Made by a program: the position numbers and the translations under genes. From NCBI RefSeq assembly GCF_040115645.1, contig NC_089551.1:3224001-3288000 (forward strand): a stretch of 64,000 nucleotides of DNA, given 5' to 3'. This document shows, piece after piece, positions 1 to 12,615 of this stretch (position 1 is its first letter; each line of letters starts with the position of its first letter). Source of the stretch: Euwallacea fornicatus (lineage: Eukaryota > Arthropoda > Insecta > Coleoptera > Curculionidae). The notes under the pieces are model-generated. The model ran no database searches and was not told where the DNA came from. It was given only the letters and a program-made list of their open reading frames with translations.

Positions 1-304
1 TTTGAGGGAAATCGGATGGTTTTGTTAACAGTTGACCAACTCTTCATTAAGCTCGGGGTGATTAGAAGAGAAAGATGGGGATACCAACAAAAAAAACTGT
101 AAATAATGTTTTTTTTTAATAAATCAGTCATTGATTGATTCTTAATTCTAAAGGGAAATAACATTAAGAATCAAATTAACAAATAAAGAAAAAACATAAA
201 TCCGTCACACCTTCGATAAATATAAATACATAAAAAAAACATTTAAGTTTCAATTATGGTAATTTATAGAAATAAAACGGCATGGACTAAAAGGCAAAAA
301 TTCA
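1..304 (-). other. 3' untranslated region of the XRN1 gene
   Basis: This AT-rich stretch follows the XRN1 stop codon on the minus strand. No further gene is visible. A minus-strand ATTAAA-type polyadenylation hexamer (seen as TTTAAT on the plus strand) lies near position 113, about 190 bases past the stop, and would suit the messenger 3' end. Nothing else is recognised here. Confidence 0.4.
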
Positions 305-3300
305 TTAAATCTTCTTATTAAAATTGGCAGCTATTCTCGACGTTCTCGGCTTTCTTTGCTGGGGAGCCTGGCCCATTGCAGGCGCCTTTAAACCCAAAAA
401 AATGGGACTTACAACTCCATAATCATTGAAACAACTTACCGGCTGCTTCTCCGTTTCAGAGATTTTTCTTTCTTCGGAGTTCTTACTACTTTGTCTCTTC
501 ATTACTTGTGTGGGTACAAAAGGATTCTGGAGGGCTACTTTCAACGCTTGATCTTTTTCCTTGGGCGTTTCAACCCAAGTTTTTGGGGGTTCCGGAAGAA
601 CGCTGCCATTATTTGACTGTGGACCCTTAAACAAAACAAAAAATGCACCATTTTCTTGTGACAGAAATCTGGGAAACCACACCTTTTTCATTAACAACCC
701 CAATATGACGGACGCTACATTTTCGGTGGCTTCTTCTTTGTTTTCGGCAGGTTCGCCCATTACCAGTTGCCCATTGGTTAGACTCACTTGCGCCTTGTAT
801 TTATCGCCAGTTTTAAAGTGCTCATATCTGGGCACTCCAAGACCATTAGACTGATAGTAGGTAAGTAAACGAATGCTAGCTGGAGTATTTGCCACCTTTT
901 GCTAAAATAAATGTTCCATTATAAAATTCGTACAGATTTTAATGTCTTACAGCTAAAACTTCGAATGGTACATTTGGAGAATGGGCAGCGGCCTCCTGTT
1001 TAGTATGGTTCTCATTAAGTTTTAGTAAATTTTTTAGGAAATTGGTATTGACCAGTGGTTTTTCATTCTCTTTGGGGTTATCAACTGCCTCTTTATTATT
1101 AAATACTAAAACTTCAGGCTGTGCTGGTTTAATAGGGGATATTTGCTCATTTATTTTAGTGCGTTCTCGTGGCTTTTCAGAAGAATTTGGCTGATTTTTC
1201 ATTTGGCTAGTGAATTGAGCAAAAGCGGAACCTTCACCGGGTTTTAGCTGCTTCTTCCTGTTTTTTTGCGGGTAATAGGAATACTGGTCAGGAATTCCAC
1301 GCCGTGATTGTACATTGGGAGCAGCCACATTAAAGTTTATATTCACCCAAGGGGTTTCCTGCTCCACTCTACCTACAAAGACATAACATCAAAAAGGTTT
1401 CAAGTGTCATGTTTCTTGGTATGGTATGTCACCCTTCACAGATTATTTAGAATCCTTAAAACTAAAATTTTACTAAAAATCACCAAGAAACTCCAGGTAT
1501 ATTTAAGGATTTAATACAGTACAGTAAAGACAAATAATAAAATGTGAATATTTATACCTGGATTATGATTTTATTTTATAATTGCGCACTTACCTCCATT
1601 TCCAGCCTTTTCATTGTACAATCTCTTGCCATACGAAATATTTATAAAAGCAGTGCTAGGCAACTTATAACCTCGCTCCGGTGAGCAATTCAGTTCCATA
1701 CCATCCTTGAACGACTTGTCAAAGACCACGTCGTATAGAGTGTCCCTGGGATTATTACTTGCAGACTCAGTGATGGCAATCACTGTACCTTTAAGACCAA
1801 AAGGAACGGTAAAGCCCTTTCTCGTATTGATTATCCGGTCGAATATTTCGGTCTGCACTTTGGGATCGGGGGGTAGGCTACCCGACTGCAGATCCGGCTG
1901 CAAATTCGTTCATGTTTAACATAAATCACAACGCAAGATTAGAATTAACCTTGTAGAGAGAGGACGGTCTGACTTTCATGACGACAGTTTTGCCTTTGGG
2001 AGTTCTAGTATACTCATCAACAACCCTTTCGATTTCTTCGACTACCGCGCGTTCGGTTTTTTGGGAGCCGCACTGCTGCTTCTCAATGCTATGGGTAGGG
2101 AGCGTTGCAAGCCATTCCTGTAAAGCAGCCATTTTCTCCTCCCTTAAGAGAATTACGAATAGTATAAGAAGTATTACAAGGATTCATAGAACGTAATTTC
2201 GAATAAGTCTAAGTTTTTTTATAAAAAGGATAAAAATTATGCATTAGCTAGAACAAAAAATTAAATACTCATCATCAAGAGACTTGAAGATCATTATTTT
2301 GTTATCATTCTAATTATAAAAATAGAACACTCAATATACAATTTGATACTTGCCAATCCGACTCAGGAAACATATTTTCAGCTCTAATATTATCATTCGA
2401 CCCATGGTCAGCCAAATACTGAAACACTTCAGGAAACTTCTCTGCATACTCCCCCACTAGCTGTGAACACTGTTCAGTATAATACCACGTAATATCGATT
2501 CTCTTAGTGTAACCGGGCATCTCCTGGTTTCGCTTGTTGAACTTCAAATCTAATCCGATGTTAGAGTTTTTAAACCCTCCCGATCCATCTGGGACTTCCA
2601 CAAATATTGAACCGGTGATTCGCGCATAAACGTAGTGACTCATACCGAAGGAACTGGCGGCGCGGAATAAAGTTTTGTAACCGCGTATTAAGTTTTCTTT
2701 TATCTGTAGGACACTGTCAAAGTTAGGTTCTTCAGCGATAACCACGGCCAGGAAAATTCGACCAGTTTTGGTCACATCTTTGTTTTCTGTTACCTTTCAG
2801 ATGTGTTATTAATAATTATCATTTATTATTGAGATATTAGACAACTTACAATGCCTTGACTGCCGTAATGTGGATTTCCTAACACAAAACAAATTTCCCC
2901 AACGGCAAATAACTCTTGAATGTTCCGTTGTATTGTATGATGCGAGTCAAAAGTATCTATTTTGCTCACTATAGTTTGCAGAGGATAATTCGCAGTAATC
3001 TCCGAGAACTGCTTCTCCAGGGTCAATCTACCGTTAGGTGCAAAAACGTACTTGCGACCGATCATCACTTGAACCTACAATCAATCATCAGATTCCAAGA
3101 GACGTCGAAGAACAAATGGAAACCTTGCATAGCATCTCTACGGGTCCGACGTCCACCCCTAATCTCGTGGCATAATGTTCAACGATGGCTCGCGATTCAT
3201 CCTTCAGGATGGCCTTGCCGTTTTTCAATTCTTCAGTGTTATACTGATTGGATTCCCCCATGCTGACATACCTGATGTTCTTATTTTGAATGGAGACAAT

Positions 3301-6219
3301 TCTGGCCTCTACTAAATGAGGCCAAGCCACGAAAACATTGGCTCCTACAAGCTCCCAAGGTATAACATCTGACTTTTCTGTGTCTTGCTCTTTGTCGTCT
3401 TCAATAATATGAAGAATCATATTTTCGGAACGACTAGCTTGTTCAAATACTTTCACCCGTGCTTTCTTTAATTCAGGCTAACGTTGAATAAGTTTAAAAT
3501 TAATTTCAAGTTTCCTCGAACGACTTAAGACCTTACCTTGTACTTCAAATGTTTCATCGTTGGAAACCCTGGGAAATAGACATCCAAAGCAACCCCCGGA
3601 TAGAGCCCCTTGAATAGCTTCTCCTTCGGCACTCGAATATCCTCTATAGTAAATTCTTCTACTAGACTATAATTATGTTTTATTGTAGGACAAAGGTGTG
3701 ACCCTTCATAAATGCCCAAATCTCTTGAAGATCGAGTATATGCTAACATAGGCCCATGCCTATTCCTCTTTCTTTCTTCAGGCGTCAACCTCTCATTACA
3801 CTCTTGCATTGCTTCCAGCAGCGATTTCTGCAATTTGAATGCTTTTACTTTTAACTATTAAACCTCCATCAAAACTCTAACTTCATCCATAAATGGAATA
3901 AGCACCACAGCTTCCCATTCCTGCCTCTTGCCATTTTTGTCTGTTTGAAAGTTTTCTGGGTAATAAGATTTTAGTGGAGACTCCTCACTAGTCATTAACT
4001 CATGATAAGCGGTGGGTAATAGAGTTTTGCTTGCTGCAGGCAACACTGCTAACAACTAAAAGTAGGCATAGACGCTATGTTCACAAGGGCTTTAAGACTC
4101 ACTTGCTCATAAGGCTTGAAAGGTGATCCTAAATTAAACTCCAACTTCAAGTCACTGAACCCCTTAATGTCGCTTATGTAAGGTGCATAATGGTGAGGAT
4201 AGAACCAGGACCAAGAACAACATCCATTGTAATAATAGTTAAGATTCCATTGAATAGCACGAACGTAGCCTTCAGCTTGAGCTCGCAGTACCTCACTGGA
4301 AGGTTAATGTGACCAAATTGCATTGAAAAAAATAGGAAAACTCACGGAGTCACTTTAGCGTATTCAAGTTTATTCATGTAATAATCCTTTTTGTAGTTTG
4401 TGAACGCTTTATCATCATCGTCTTCACCATCATCCTCATCTGAGGGTATATCCTAAAATTTAAATTAAAACAAAAGAGATAGATGTTTAGTTGAGTAATT
4501 TACTAAGTCAGCTGCAGCTCTAATTAGAGCTTCCAATCCTGAGTCTCTGGCAGGAGTATCTTCTTCAGGTTCTAAAGACTCATCTAGGTCTCCTATTTCA
4601 TTTGACCATTCTTCTAATTTTTTAACTCCCTGAACATAAGTTTTATAAAGCAATTTTATATGTTGTTAAGTTTATTATAGATAGGATACTGAATTAAGAT
4701 TTTGAAGATATTTTTCATATTTGAGTAATATCACTTTACTGAACAGTCACAGAAAAATAATTTTTCCCTATAGGCTTAAAATACATACCATGGAAACCTT
4801 TGAATGTGTATTCATTTTGCGTCCAGTCTTGGCCTCCATAAACATCAAATCATCCCTGATTTCCTCAAAAGTGTCAAAATCGAATGTGGCTAGTTGTTGC
4901 ATAAATTTTTCAAACCTTGGCAAATTCAAATCCCCACCCTCATTTATGTATCCTAGAAGCCATGTAAGGGCACTTATTTCAATAATATTTCCTACTTGTA
5001 ACCTACCATCTAAAGTCGGCAAAACCTCTTTATAAGTCATGTATAAAATGGGCAAAGCCCCACTTGCTATGTGCAAATGTGGCAGGTGAGGAATGAAATC
5101 ATTTCCTACCAGAAAACCCATCAGAACCTGAGCAAAATGCAAGTAATAATGATTTATTTTAAACTTAATTCAATAAAGTTTTTACCCAGTCATCAATAAT
5201 TTTTTCTAAATCAAATTTAAAGGTGACAAGTTTCTCTTTCAACGAGGCGAATTCTAGTTCCAAATATTCTCTCATTAATGACAAATGCAAGAGAAAAAAT
5301 GTGATTTCTTCAGGAACTGATTGATGTTTAGAAGATTTTTTACCAAATTTAACCTGCAATTGTCAAGCATCAGTAGATAAATCCTGTAAATAAATCAAAT
5401 AAGACCTCTTCACGAAGCAAACTAAAGTGAGGTTCATGACTGCACAAGCCTAACATTATTAAATCAGCATCTAATCCATATAAGCAATGTCGAGTATTAG
5501 GATCATACCCTGGTTGTGATCTTAAATATCTTATATAATCCATTATTTTATGTTCACCTTCTCCTGGGGTCTAAAAGCATCAATATACATTGAGTCAACC
5601 AATATATTTAAGTATGTATATAAGGAATAATCTACCTCATGTCCTGACAAAATAATTTTAACATCCTTCCATATTGGGTCATTTGAAATTTTGTCTACAC
5701 AAAAGTGCTTCAACTCTTGATGCAACCGCGCCATAAATACAGTGCCTGGTGTGATACAATTAGAATCAAATCTCGCCTCAGTGGGTAAAATCTCTCCTTT
5801 CTTTCGAGCCTCAGCTTCTTGTTTCTCTGCATCTTTAGCAGACCTAAATCTACGCCCTCTCTGTTGATTCATCTTAGCACGAGGCGCCACTCCATCAATG
5901 GCCATAAAAAACAATTTTCTTGGCTTAATCAGTCGAAACAGCACCTCTATGTAGTGAAATATGTCTTGGAAGATTTTTTCTTCAGTAATACGGAAATGAG
6001 GATTGTGATCATCGGGATGCGAACACAAGTGGATGATGCCGTTCATGTCCAAATACATATTGTCAAATTCGGGAATCTAATGGTATTTTATAAAATACAT
6101 TCATTATCATAAAAGTTGGGCTCTATGGGGTTGAAAAGGTTTACCTGATACTCTCTCACAACTTCGCTTAAACAGGGGTAGCGTTCACTAATATATCGAA
6201 AAAATTTAGGGACCCCCAT
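305..6219 (-). CDS. pcm: 5'-3' exoribonuclease 1 (XRN1 / pacman)
   Basis: Cytoplasmic 5'-3' exonuclease that degrades decapped, 5'-monophosphate mRNA. The gene is split into many exons by introns of about 50 bp. The start at 6219 gives MGVPKFFRYISERYP, the family's invariant N-terminus. Catalytic-core motifs follow in order: YLDMNGIIH (metal-binding Asp), AIDGVAPRAKMNQQRGRRFR (5'-phosphate-binding basic residues), GEGEHKIMDYIR (acidic metal ligands), YGLDADLIMLGL and LVGNDFIPHLPHLHI. The acidic region, PAZ/KOW/Winged-like middle and a low-complexity tail follow. The last exon (305-895) holds a double-stranded-RNA-binding-like segment (VANTPASIRLLTYYQSN and onward) typical of XRN1, not nuclear XRN2. 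Estimated length about 1,500-1,600 residues, as usual for the family. It is head-to-head with the Rab GGTase gene. Identity is firm; some internal exon borders were not traced. Confidence 0.95.
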
Positions 6220-6695
6220 TGTGAGTTATTATTCAGGAAATCCTTTCTTTTAACAATTAAAATTAAGAGAAAATTGATAACAATTAACAAAACTTATTTT
6301 TAAGAGGAAACCCTACAAGGAATTGACAAAAAGCTGCCGTTTCGTAAATTGATGTGTATTCAATTCAGCATAACGATGATAATTTGTTTCTATTGCATTC
6401 AGTAAAGTACAGTGAGAGACAGAGAGAAACATGATCGAAATGCTGTAAGTGTCGATTTTTTATGCTTTTAATACAAATTTAAGGAGAGAATATTTGAATG
6501 ACACCAATCACTAATGTCAAAGAGTATAATTATGACATGTTTACTTTTTTAAATGAGGTTATGTTGTTTTTTAATAATTATTAATAATTAAAAACATTTA
6601 TTTAAGAAAAGGTTCCACCGAAAAACTACCTCATAATGGCGAGTTTTATATCAGAAAATGTTAAACTCAACTATATTTCATTTAATTAATTTTAG
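6220..6695. promoter_or_regulatory. Bidirectional promoter region between XRN1 and Rab GGTase alpha
   Basis: XRN1 (minus) and the Rab geranylgeranyltransferase gene (plus) diverge from this short interval, so it must hold both promoters and 5' leaders. A TTCAGT initiator-like sequence lies near 6399. A good donor (GTAAGT at 6445) probably ends a short plus-strand leader exon. No TATA box is evident, as expected of housekeeping genes. The first coding exon of the Rab gene begins at 6696 in phase 0, but no upstream ATG joins to it cleanly, so the initiator codon remains unlocated. Confidence 0.4.
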
Positions 6696-7792
6696 CATGG
6701 GCGATTAAAAGTGAAATCCACAGAGGAACAAAAGGCAGAAAAACAAAAAGAACAGCAAAGAAAACTGCAGGCCTATCGTATCGGCATGAAGAAAATACTT
6801 TCCACTCGCAATAATGACTCTTATGACTCAGAATCCCTAGCGATATCCACTCAGTTGTTGTGTGTAAATCCTGATATTTATACTTTGTGGAACTACCGAA
6901 AAGAAGTGGCTTTAATTGAAAAAAAAAGAAGGTAATATGATTGTTGTGTTGACGAAATGTGAGAATAATAGTTATTCATAGTGATGAAAATGAGCTGGAA
7001 AGCGAGGACACATTAGAAAAATTTTTAGACAAGGAAATCACGTTGACTGAACAGTGCCTTATAACCAACCCCAAGTCATATGGATCATGGCACCACCGCT
7101 ATTGGGTTCTTATGATTCACCCCAAACCCAACTGGGAGAAGGAATTTAATTTATGTACTAAGTACTTAAATTATGATGACAGAAACTGTATGTTTTATTC
7201 TCCAAAATTTATTAAATATCATTATTTTTAAATCCTCTTGTAGTTCACTGCTGGGACTATCGCAGACTGTTAGTAAATAAGATAGGCATAACCCTACCTG
7301 CAGAAATAAAGTTCTCAACAGAAAGACTTAACAACAATTTCTCCAACTACTCATCGTGGCATTACCGCAGCACTTTAAGAAGCCTAGAGGACTCCTGCAT
7401 AGAACATGAGCTAGATTTGGTTCAAAGCGCTGTTTTTACGGACCCAGCAGATAGTAGTGCTTGGTTTTATTTGAGGTGGGTCTTGAGCCATCCAACATTG
7501 AGCATTGAAAAAAAGCAGGAACTTCTGGAAGCTTTTGAGCAACTACAAGAGCTTGAGCCTGACTGCAAATGTAATTATTGATTGTCAAAGCAACTAAGGA
7601 AATGTTGTGAATTGGTTTTTAGGGATTTTATTAGGAAAATGTTGGTTGACAGGAAGTCTGATAATGAGGGCCAATAAATATGCAGACGAGAGGGTAAAGT
7701 TTTACAAGGAGTTGATAAAATTGGATTCTTTGCGTAAGGGCCAGTATGAGGATTATTTAAGTATAGCTGAAATGATAGCTGCCCAAAGATAA
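6696..7792 (+). CDS. RabGGTA: Geranylgeranyl transferase type-2 subunit alpha (Rab GGTase alpha), compact form
   Basis: Alpha subunit of the enzyme that attaches two geranylgeranyl groups to Rab GTPases, working with the beta subunit and Rab escort protein. Four exons join in phase: 6696-6931, 6982-7187, 7244-7570 and 7623-7792. The N-terminus reads HGRLKVKSTEEQKAEK, the family's opening motif minus its Met, which must come from an upstream exon. Protein prenyltransferase alpha repeats are clear: PDIYTLWNYRKE, PKSYGSWHHRYWVL, FHCWDYRRLL, NYSSWHYRSTL and SSAWFYLRWVL. The protein stops after the helical domain at about 313 residues. The Ig-like and leucine-rich repeat domains of the mammalian subunit are absent, and IFT80 begins only 142 bp downstream, so they are not in a missed exon. 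The size is closer to yeast Bet4. Confidence 0.92.
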
Positions 7793-7934
7793 GTACCAAA
7801 ATAATTAATCCTGCATTTTATTGGTTAGTGTGAGATTGCCTTATGTCTTATTGAGAAAAATAGTATAATTTTTATTTATCTACTAATACTTATTGCCAAA
7901 AGGGTATTAACTATGCATATAATAAAATATTGAA
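7793..7934. terminator. Overlapping 3' ends of Rab GGTase alpha and IFT80
   Basis: Only 142 bp separate the two convergent stop codons. A plus-strand AATAAA at 7921-7926 lies 8 bases from the IFT80 stop, so the Rab GGTase transcript would run into IFT80 antisense. Minus-strand AATAAA signals (TTTATT on the plus strand) near 7816 and 7874 would likewise end IFT80 transcripts inside this spacer or near the Rab gene. Overlap of the two messenger 3' ends is inferred. Confidence 0.5.
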
Positions 7935-10900
7935 TTAGTGGCTAATCCGGCGTTTTTGCTCTAGAGCAATTTTTTGTTGCACCTTGTCAGCATCAACCTC
8001 AGTTGTTTCCCTTAAACTAATATATTTATTATTATTTTCCTTTTTTCCTAGTGTCTCCAGATATTTTTCCCTCAGATACAGGACTGTGTCTATGTGCATT
8101 TTATGCTTAAGGGCTAGTTCCAAAGCTCTGTAAAATGTTGTTTTTTAAGTTCTTATAAATTCTCAATTACTTTCAAGATACCTGGTCCAGTTGTGTAAGT
8201 TAATATTTACGTAAATTGCTTGATAAACCATTCCATTGTGTAGCAAAATAGATTCAGCTTCCTCAAGTTTACCTCCAAGAAGGGACAAATGAGCTTTTCT
8301 CTCCGCTTTTGAAGGCAGATTCTGAATATGTAAATTGGTTTATAATTACTAAATATAACTACTTAAGAGTAATGTCAATGAGTACTGTAACAACACCTAA
8401 TGGACATATATCCTATATTATATTATTTAATTCTGCCGCCTAATTTACAAACAAATTGTATTCTGCATCAAAACAGTGTTTGTCGGACTTATAGCGACCG
8501 CAACTTTCGTATACATTTGTTTGGCATAGGCATAAACATTGTTCTTCATAGCTTTGAAGAAAGATCATAATTTACTTTTATACATTACCTTAATGTATTG
8601 TATATAATAGACTTTATCATAATGGTTAATATTGGCAAAAGCCTCTTCGGCAATGTCAATAGTCTCAGAGGTTGACTGGGTTGCCATTACAGCCAAACAT
8701 GCCCATGCCATTTCTGTATTGGCAGTTCTGCATAAGTCTAAGGCCTCCGTCCATTTATTATCCAAAATTTTTCTAAAATATTTACGTCTATTAAAAGTTC
8801 TGGAATACATTTTTTTACTTTTTACTTGTGAATTAGTTTTGGAAATGGAGATATGGGGATATTAAGCAATGATCCATCAGCACGTCTAACAGAAACGGAA
8901 TTTCCAACAAAATCGTTAATCCTCGGGCTTCGCCCCAATTCCGGCGAATCATACTGTAACGAGCACATTTGCAGCAATTTCGTACTGAAAGCGGCCATGG
9001 GACAGTACCACACCATGAGCTGGGTGTCTTGAATGGCTGCCAGAATATTAATAGTGGCATTCCACGAAAATGAGTCAATTTTTCGGCCTAATAATATTGA
9101 ATCTATAACGTAGCCATGATCCAGAAATTTTACAAAATAATTTACCAAGTTTTGTGAAGGTCTTTGCATACGAGCTTTTGATACGAATTACGTATAGATC
9201 TCGCGATTTGTCTAATAAGGCCAATGTTCTGACTGAGGAAGATCCTTGAGTATCCAAAGAGACCTGAATTATTGATAATGTATGTTGAATAGAGCTATTC
9301 ATGTCGTTTGAATTGCGGTTGGTTGTCAAATCGATAATATGCACCACTTGAATGATTAAAAGGATTGTTATAATTGAATCTAGATTTAATGCAAAACCAA
9401 TAATTACTTTTTGTATCGTTATGATCTCGCACTGCCAAGGTATCATTGGAAAGTGAAATCAAAGCAGGTTTAACTACATCCAATCTCATATTAGCCCAAC
9501 GCGGTTGTCCCACTAACTTGCCTTGGTAATTGTAAATTCCCACAGTGTTTTTCTCAATTAGAACCATATGTCTAGAATTGAACTTCTGTGTTTAAAAAAG
9601 CACTGTTGTATTATTTAAAATGGCTACTTTTCGGCCAATTCCATGTAATGCACAGAGCCATCTTTCAAATCGAATATAAACGGGGTGTTCCAGTTGGATA
9701 TATTGTAAATGTAGCACTGAGTAGGGGTGGTTAGCACTAAATTATTGTAGCGCATTGCTAAGTGGATCACTCTATCTGGCAATTCAAGATGCTCTGTGGT
9801 ATCGTCCAGAACGTTTTTCACAGTTACGAGTTTCTTTTCGCTGACTGTTGCACTAGAAATAGTAAAAATGCCTTTGTCTACCTTTGTAATATATATAAAA
9901 AATTACCTAATATTCAAGTAATGAGCGTGCCTCTCTATTACGTGTGCGAAAAGCAAGCACCCATTGGCGCAAGCTCCTGCCAACTGTGTTCCATCATTAG
10001 ACCATGCAATTTTGTAAATGGTACCAGACTGTGGTTTTTCAAGTGATCTAGACCACTATAGTATTATTGATAAAATTACAAAAAATCTACTGTATTAATT
10101 TATATTTTTATTACCCCTGAATAGTCACAAATCCTCAATGTATTAAACGACCCTACAGCAAACAAATCCCCCGTGGGCGCCCAAGAGATTGCAGTTACAG
10201 GATGACTGTGATGGACGCTGGAAAACATGGGTCTTCCTTGATTGTCCCATACACGGTATTTGCAATCCTCTCCCCCCGAGACTATGATATCTAAAGCAGT
10301 GCTCCAGGCTACACATAAAACTACTCCTTCATGGGCTTTCCACTAAACAAACGTATGTCCTTTGCTTTATCCCAACTTCTCATGACTTCCTTACCTTAAG
10401 TGGTTTAGTATTCGGTGCTAGCAGCTTAATAACCAAGCATTTATCACTGCTGTAAGCAATACTTTGGTTGTCTGGAGACCAGCATGCAGCAAACACCGGG
10501 CTATCGCTGTTCACCACACTTGAACGTAGCATGCCACTCCTTGACCAAATTTTAATGAAACCATCTTCTCCACCTATATAATTTTGATTCATTTAAATTT
10601 TTCAAGTAGTAGAGTTAATATATAAACCAGTAAGAAAACCTGTCCCATCGTTGCCCCATTGACCGACCAGTACAGCACCCTTATGGGCTTCAACGCTTCT
10701 CTCAATCCGCCCTGACCGATTCAGTAGATGAAACCTGCCATCTGCACATGGAACCAGGATCAAATCACCTTGCTTGGATATGTTGGAGCCTTGTCGGGGT
10801 AGAAATTGAAGGTCAGTAGCAAACACATTTTTTTCGAGTTGAGCAATTGTAGATGGTTGATTGGTTGAGACTGACCATGAGAGAATTTGATTTTCATCAC

Positions 10901-11108
10901 TGTAAAAAAACTTGAGATAGTTCAAGTGATCATTTTCTCAAAAAAGTAAGGGGCTTAAACTTTGCTGTTTGTTTTGGACAATATTTAATAAGGAAAACTC
11001 CACACGCACTGACCTGATCGAATACACTTCTTCAGTGTTCATCCAGCCAACACATGTCATAGGCACGTTTCCTTTTAACTTTTGGCTGAGAGTAACTTTA
11101 AGTTTCAT
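7935..11108 (-). CDS. IFT80: Intraflagellar transport protein 80 (IFT80)
   Basis: WD-repeat subunit of the IFT-B complex that carries cargo outward along the ciliary axoneme; in insects this means ciliated sensory neurons and sperm. The start at 11108 gives MKLKVTLSQKLKGNVPMTCV. Beta-propeller repeats follow: ADGRFHLLNRSGRIERSVEA, GEDGFIKIWSRSGMLRSSVV, HEGVVLCVAWSTALDIIVSG, EDCKYRVWDNQGRPMFSS and AVGSFNTLRICDYSG. A second propeller follows (WANMRLDVVKPALISLS and neighbours), then a C-terminal helical solenoid with ALDLCRTANTEMAWACLAVM and SKAERKAHLSLLGGKLEEAE. The C-terminal residues end in KRRISH. Exons are separated by mostly 50-bp introns; the intron at about 8340-8580 is longer. Estimated length is about 750 residues, the usual family size. 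It is convergent with Rab GGTase alpha. Confidence 0.93.
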
Positions 11109-11575
11109 AATGGTAAATCGCCTTAATTTTACAAAGTTATCAACAAATTGTTTTTACTGTGCAGTGTATTACTGACGTTTATGTTTGAATTGTTTTGATT
11201 TTTGGCGTTGTCATGGAAACGCACCCGAGTTTTGTTGATATTATTATGTATCACCTGTTTGGTTAATGCCTAAAAGTCCTAATAAAGTAATAATTAAACT
11301 CTCAGTTTTATCGTCAATTCCTCAATGGGAATAACAGTAACGCATTATTTCCACATAAAATAAAAAGCAAAGCAAAGCAAAAAAAACAAGTCTTAAGATT
11401 GAATGCAGAAAAAGAGAAAACTTCAAAGTTTGATTTCGATCAAAATGTGAATGAAACTCGCATGCAAAAGTGAAAAATAAGACACCGGAAAAATTTCAAT
11501 GTTCGCTAGTCAGGGCGGTCACAATCATAGCGAATTAAAGTTTTGAGAGTGGATTATATTGCGTTTTCACCATTC

Positions 11576-11758
11576 TATAAAAAAAGTTTTGACGTGTCGC
11601 CATCTATGTATCATTTTCACATAAAGACATCTGTAACTTTATAGTGACTCCATCTAAGAATGGATAGTCAAATAGGCAGTGAATGATAAAAGAACTCTGT
11701 TTGGGTGAGTAACAATTACTGCTTGTGGTTTATAGGTGGCGCCACGTCAAAAAATATA
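11576..11758. repeat. Short MITE-like element with about 27-bp inverted ends
   Basis: The left end reads GTTTTGACGTGTCGCCATCTAT (around 11586). The right end, read in reverse complement, is TTTTTTGACGTGGCGCCACCTAT (around 11731-11756). The two ends match in all but a few bases and flank about 130 bp of unrelated sequence with no open frame. This looks like a miniature inverted-repeat transposable element; the superfamily cannot be assigned. Confidence 0.5.
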
Positions 11759-12276
11759 TGCGCCTCCTGGAGAATAACCTTATTACTAATGACAACATTT
11801 TGATGCTTTTCTTAAAGTCTAATCTGTACTTTTCTTTTGTCGTAGGTTCCTTGAGGTTTTGAGGCTACAGGAACAACATACGATCATTTTTCGGTACCTG
11901 TCGCAGTGCTTATCTTTAACTTCAAAATCATTGCTGTATAAGTGGTAGATTAATTGAATAAAACTGTCAATTTATAAAACACATCGTAAATTTTCAGATA
12001 AATAGTTTCTTGTGTAATGTTAACTTTTCCAGAAATAAAATTATAATAATCGAGTGCTTCTTGTTTTATTTGTTGTGGAATATTGAACCGTTATGTGGTT
12101 CAGTTACATTGAAAAAAATAAATAAGTGTTTATGATTTCACCAATTTTTGATAGAGAAACCACATGATGAATAGTGTACAAAAGTTGAATAGTTTCGGTG
12201 TTTTGAAATTAGAGTAACTGAAATAAAAAAAAAATTATGGTGACTAATTCAATTTAAAATTTCTTGTTCAAGAGAA

Positions 12277-12615
12277 CAGTGACGTACATAACAATTTTGC
12301 ATTAAAAAAAATAGTTGAAAATTGAGTGCTCCGATTTCTTTGAGATCTGGTTCCGCAGTAGGCGTACGATACAGCATTGATATACTGCGGTCAAATCTCG
12401 AATCGGTTAACTTCGATTTTTTGGTCCAAAAAATATCAAAGGCTATACATTATGAAAATTTTTAAGACAAAAAAATCAAAGTTAACCGATTCAAGATTTG
12501 ACTGCAGCATATCAATGCTGTATCGTACGCCTACTGCGGAACCAAATCTCGTTGAAATCGGAGCACTCAATTTTCACTCGATTTTTTTAGTGCAAAATTG
12601 TCATCTACGCCACTG
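12277..12615. repeat. Foldback (near-palindromic) element, 339 bp
   Basis: Left arm 12277-12427 and right arm 12468-12615 are near-perfect reverse complements, with a loop of about 40 bp. Outer ends begin CAGTGACGTA on the left and CAGTGGCGTA on the right (reverse complement). Arm cores match almost base for base, for example GGCGTACGATACAGCATTGA and its complement. A transcript would form a roughly 150-bp hairpin. The CAGTGGCGTA end recurs elsewhere in the window (36.2 and 36.5 kb), suggesting a dispersed MITE family. Confidence 0.8.

Noticed and set aside
8401..8570. Short cysteine-containing frame on the minus strand inside an IFT80 intron
   Set aside because: It has no start codon, no signal peptide and no splice support; the flanking IFT80 exons join properly without it.
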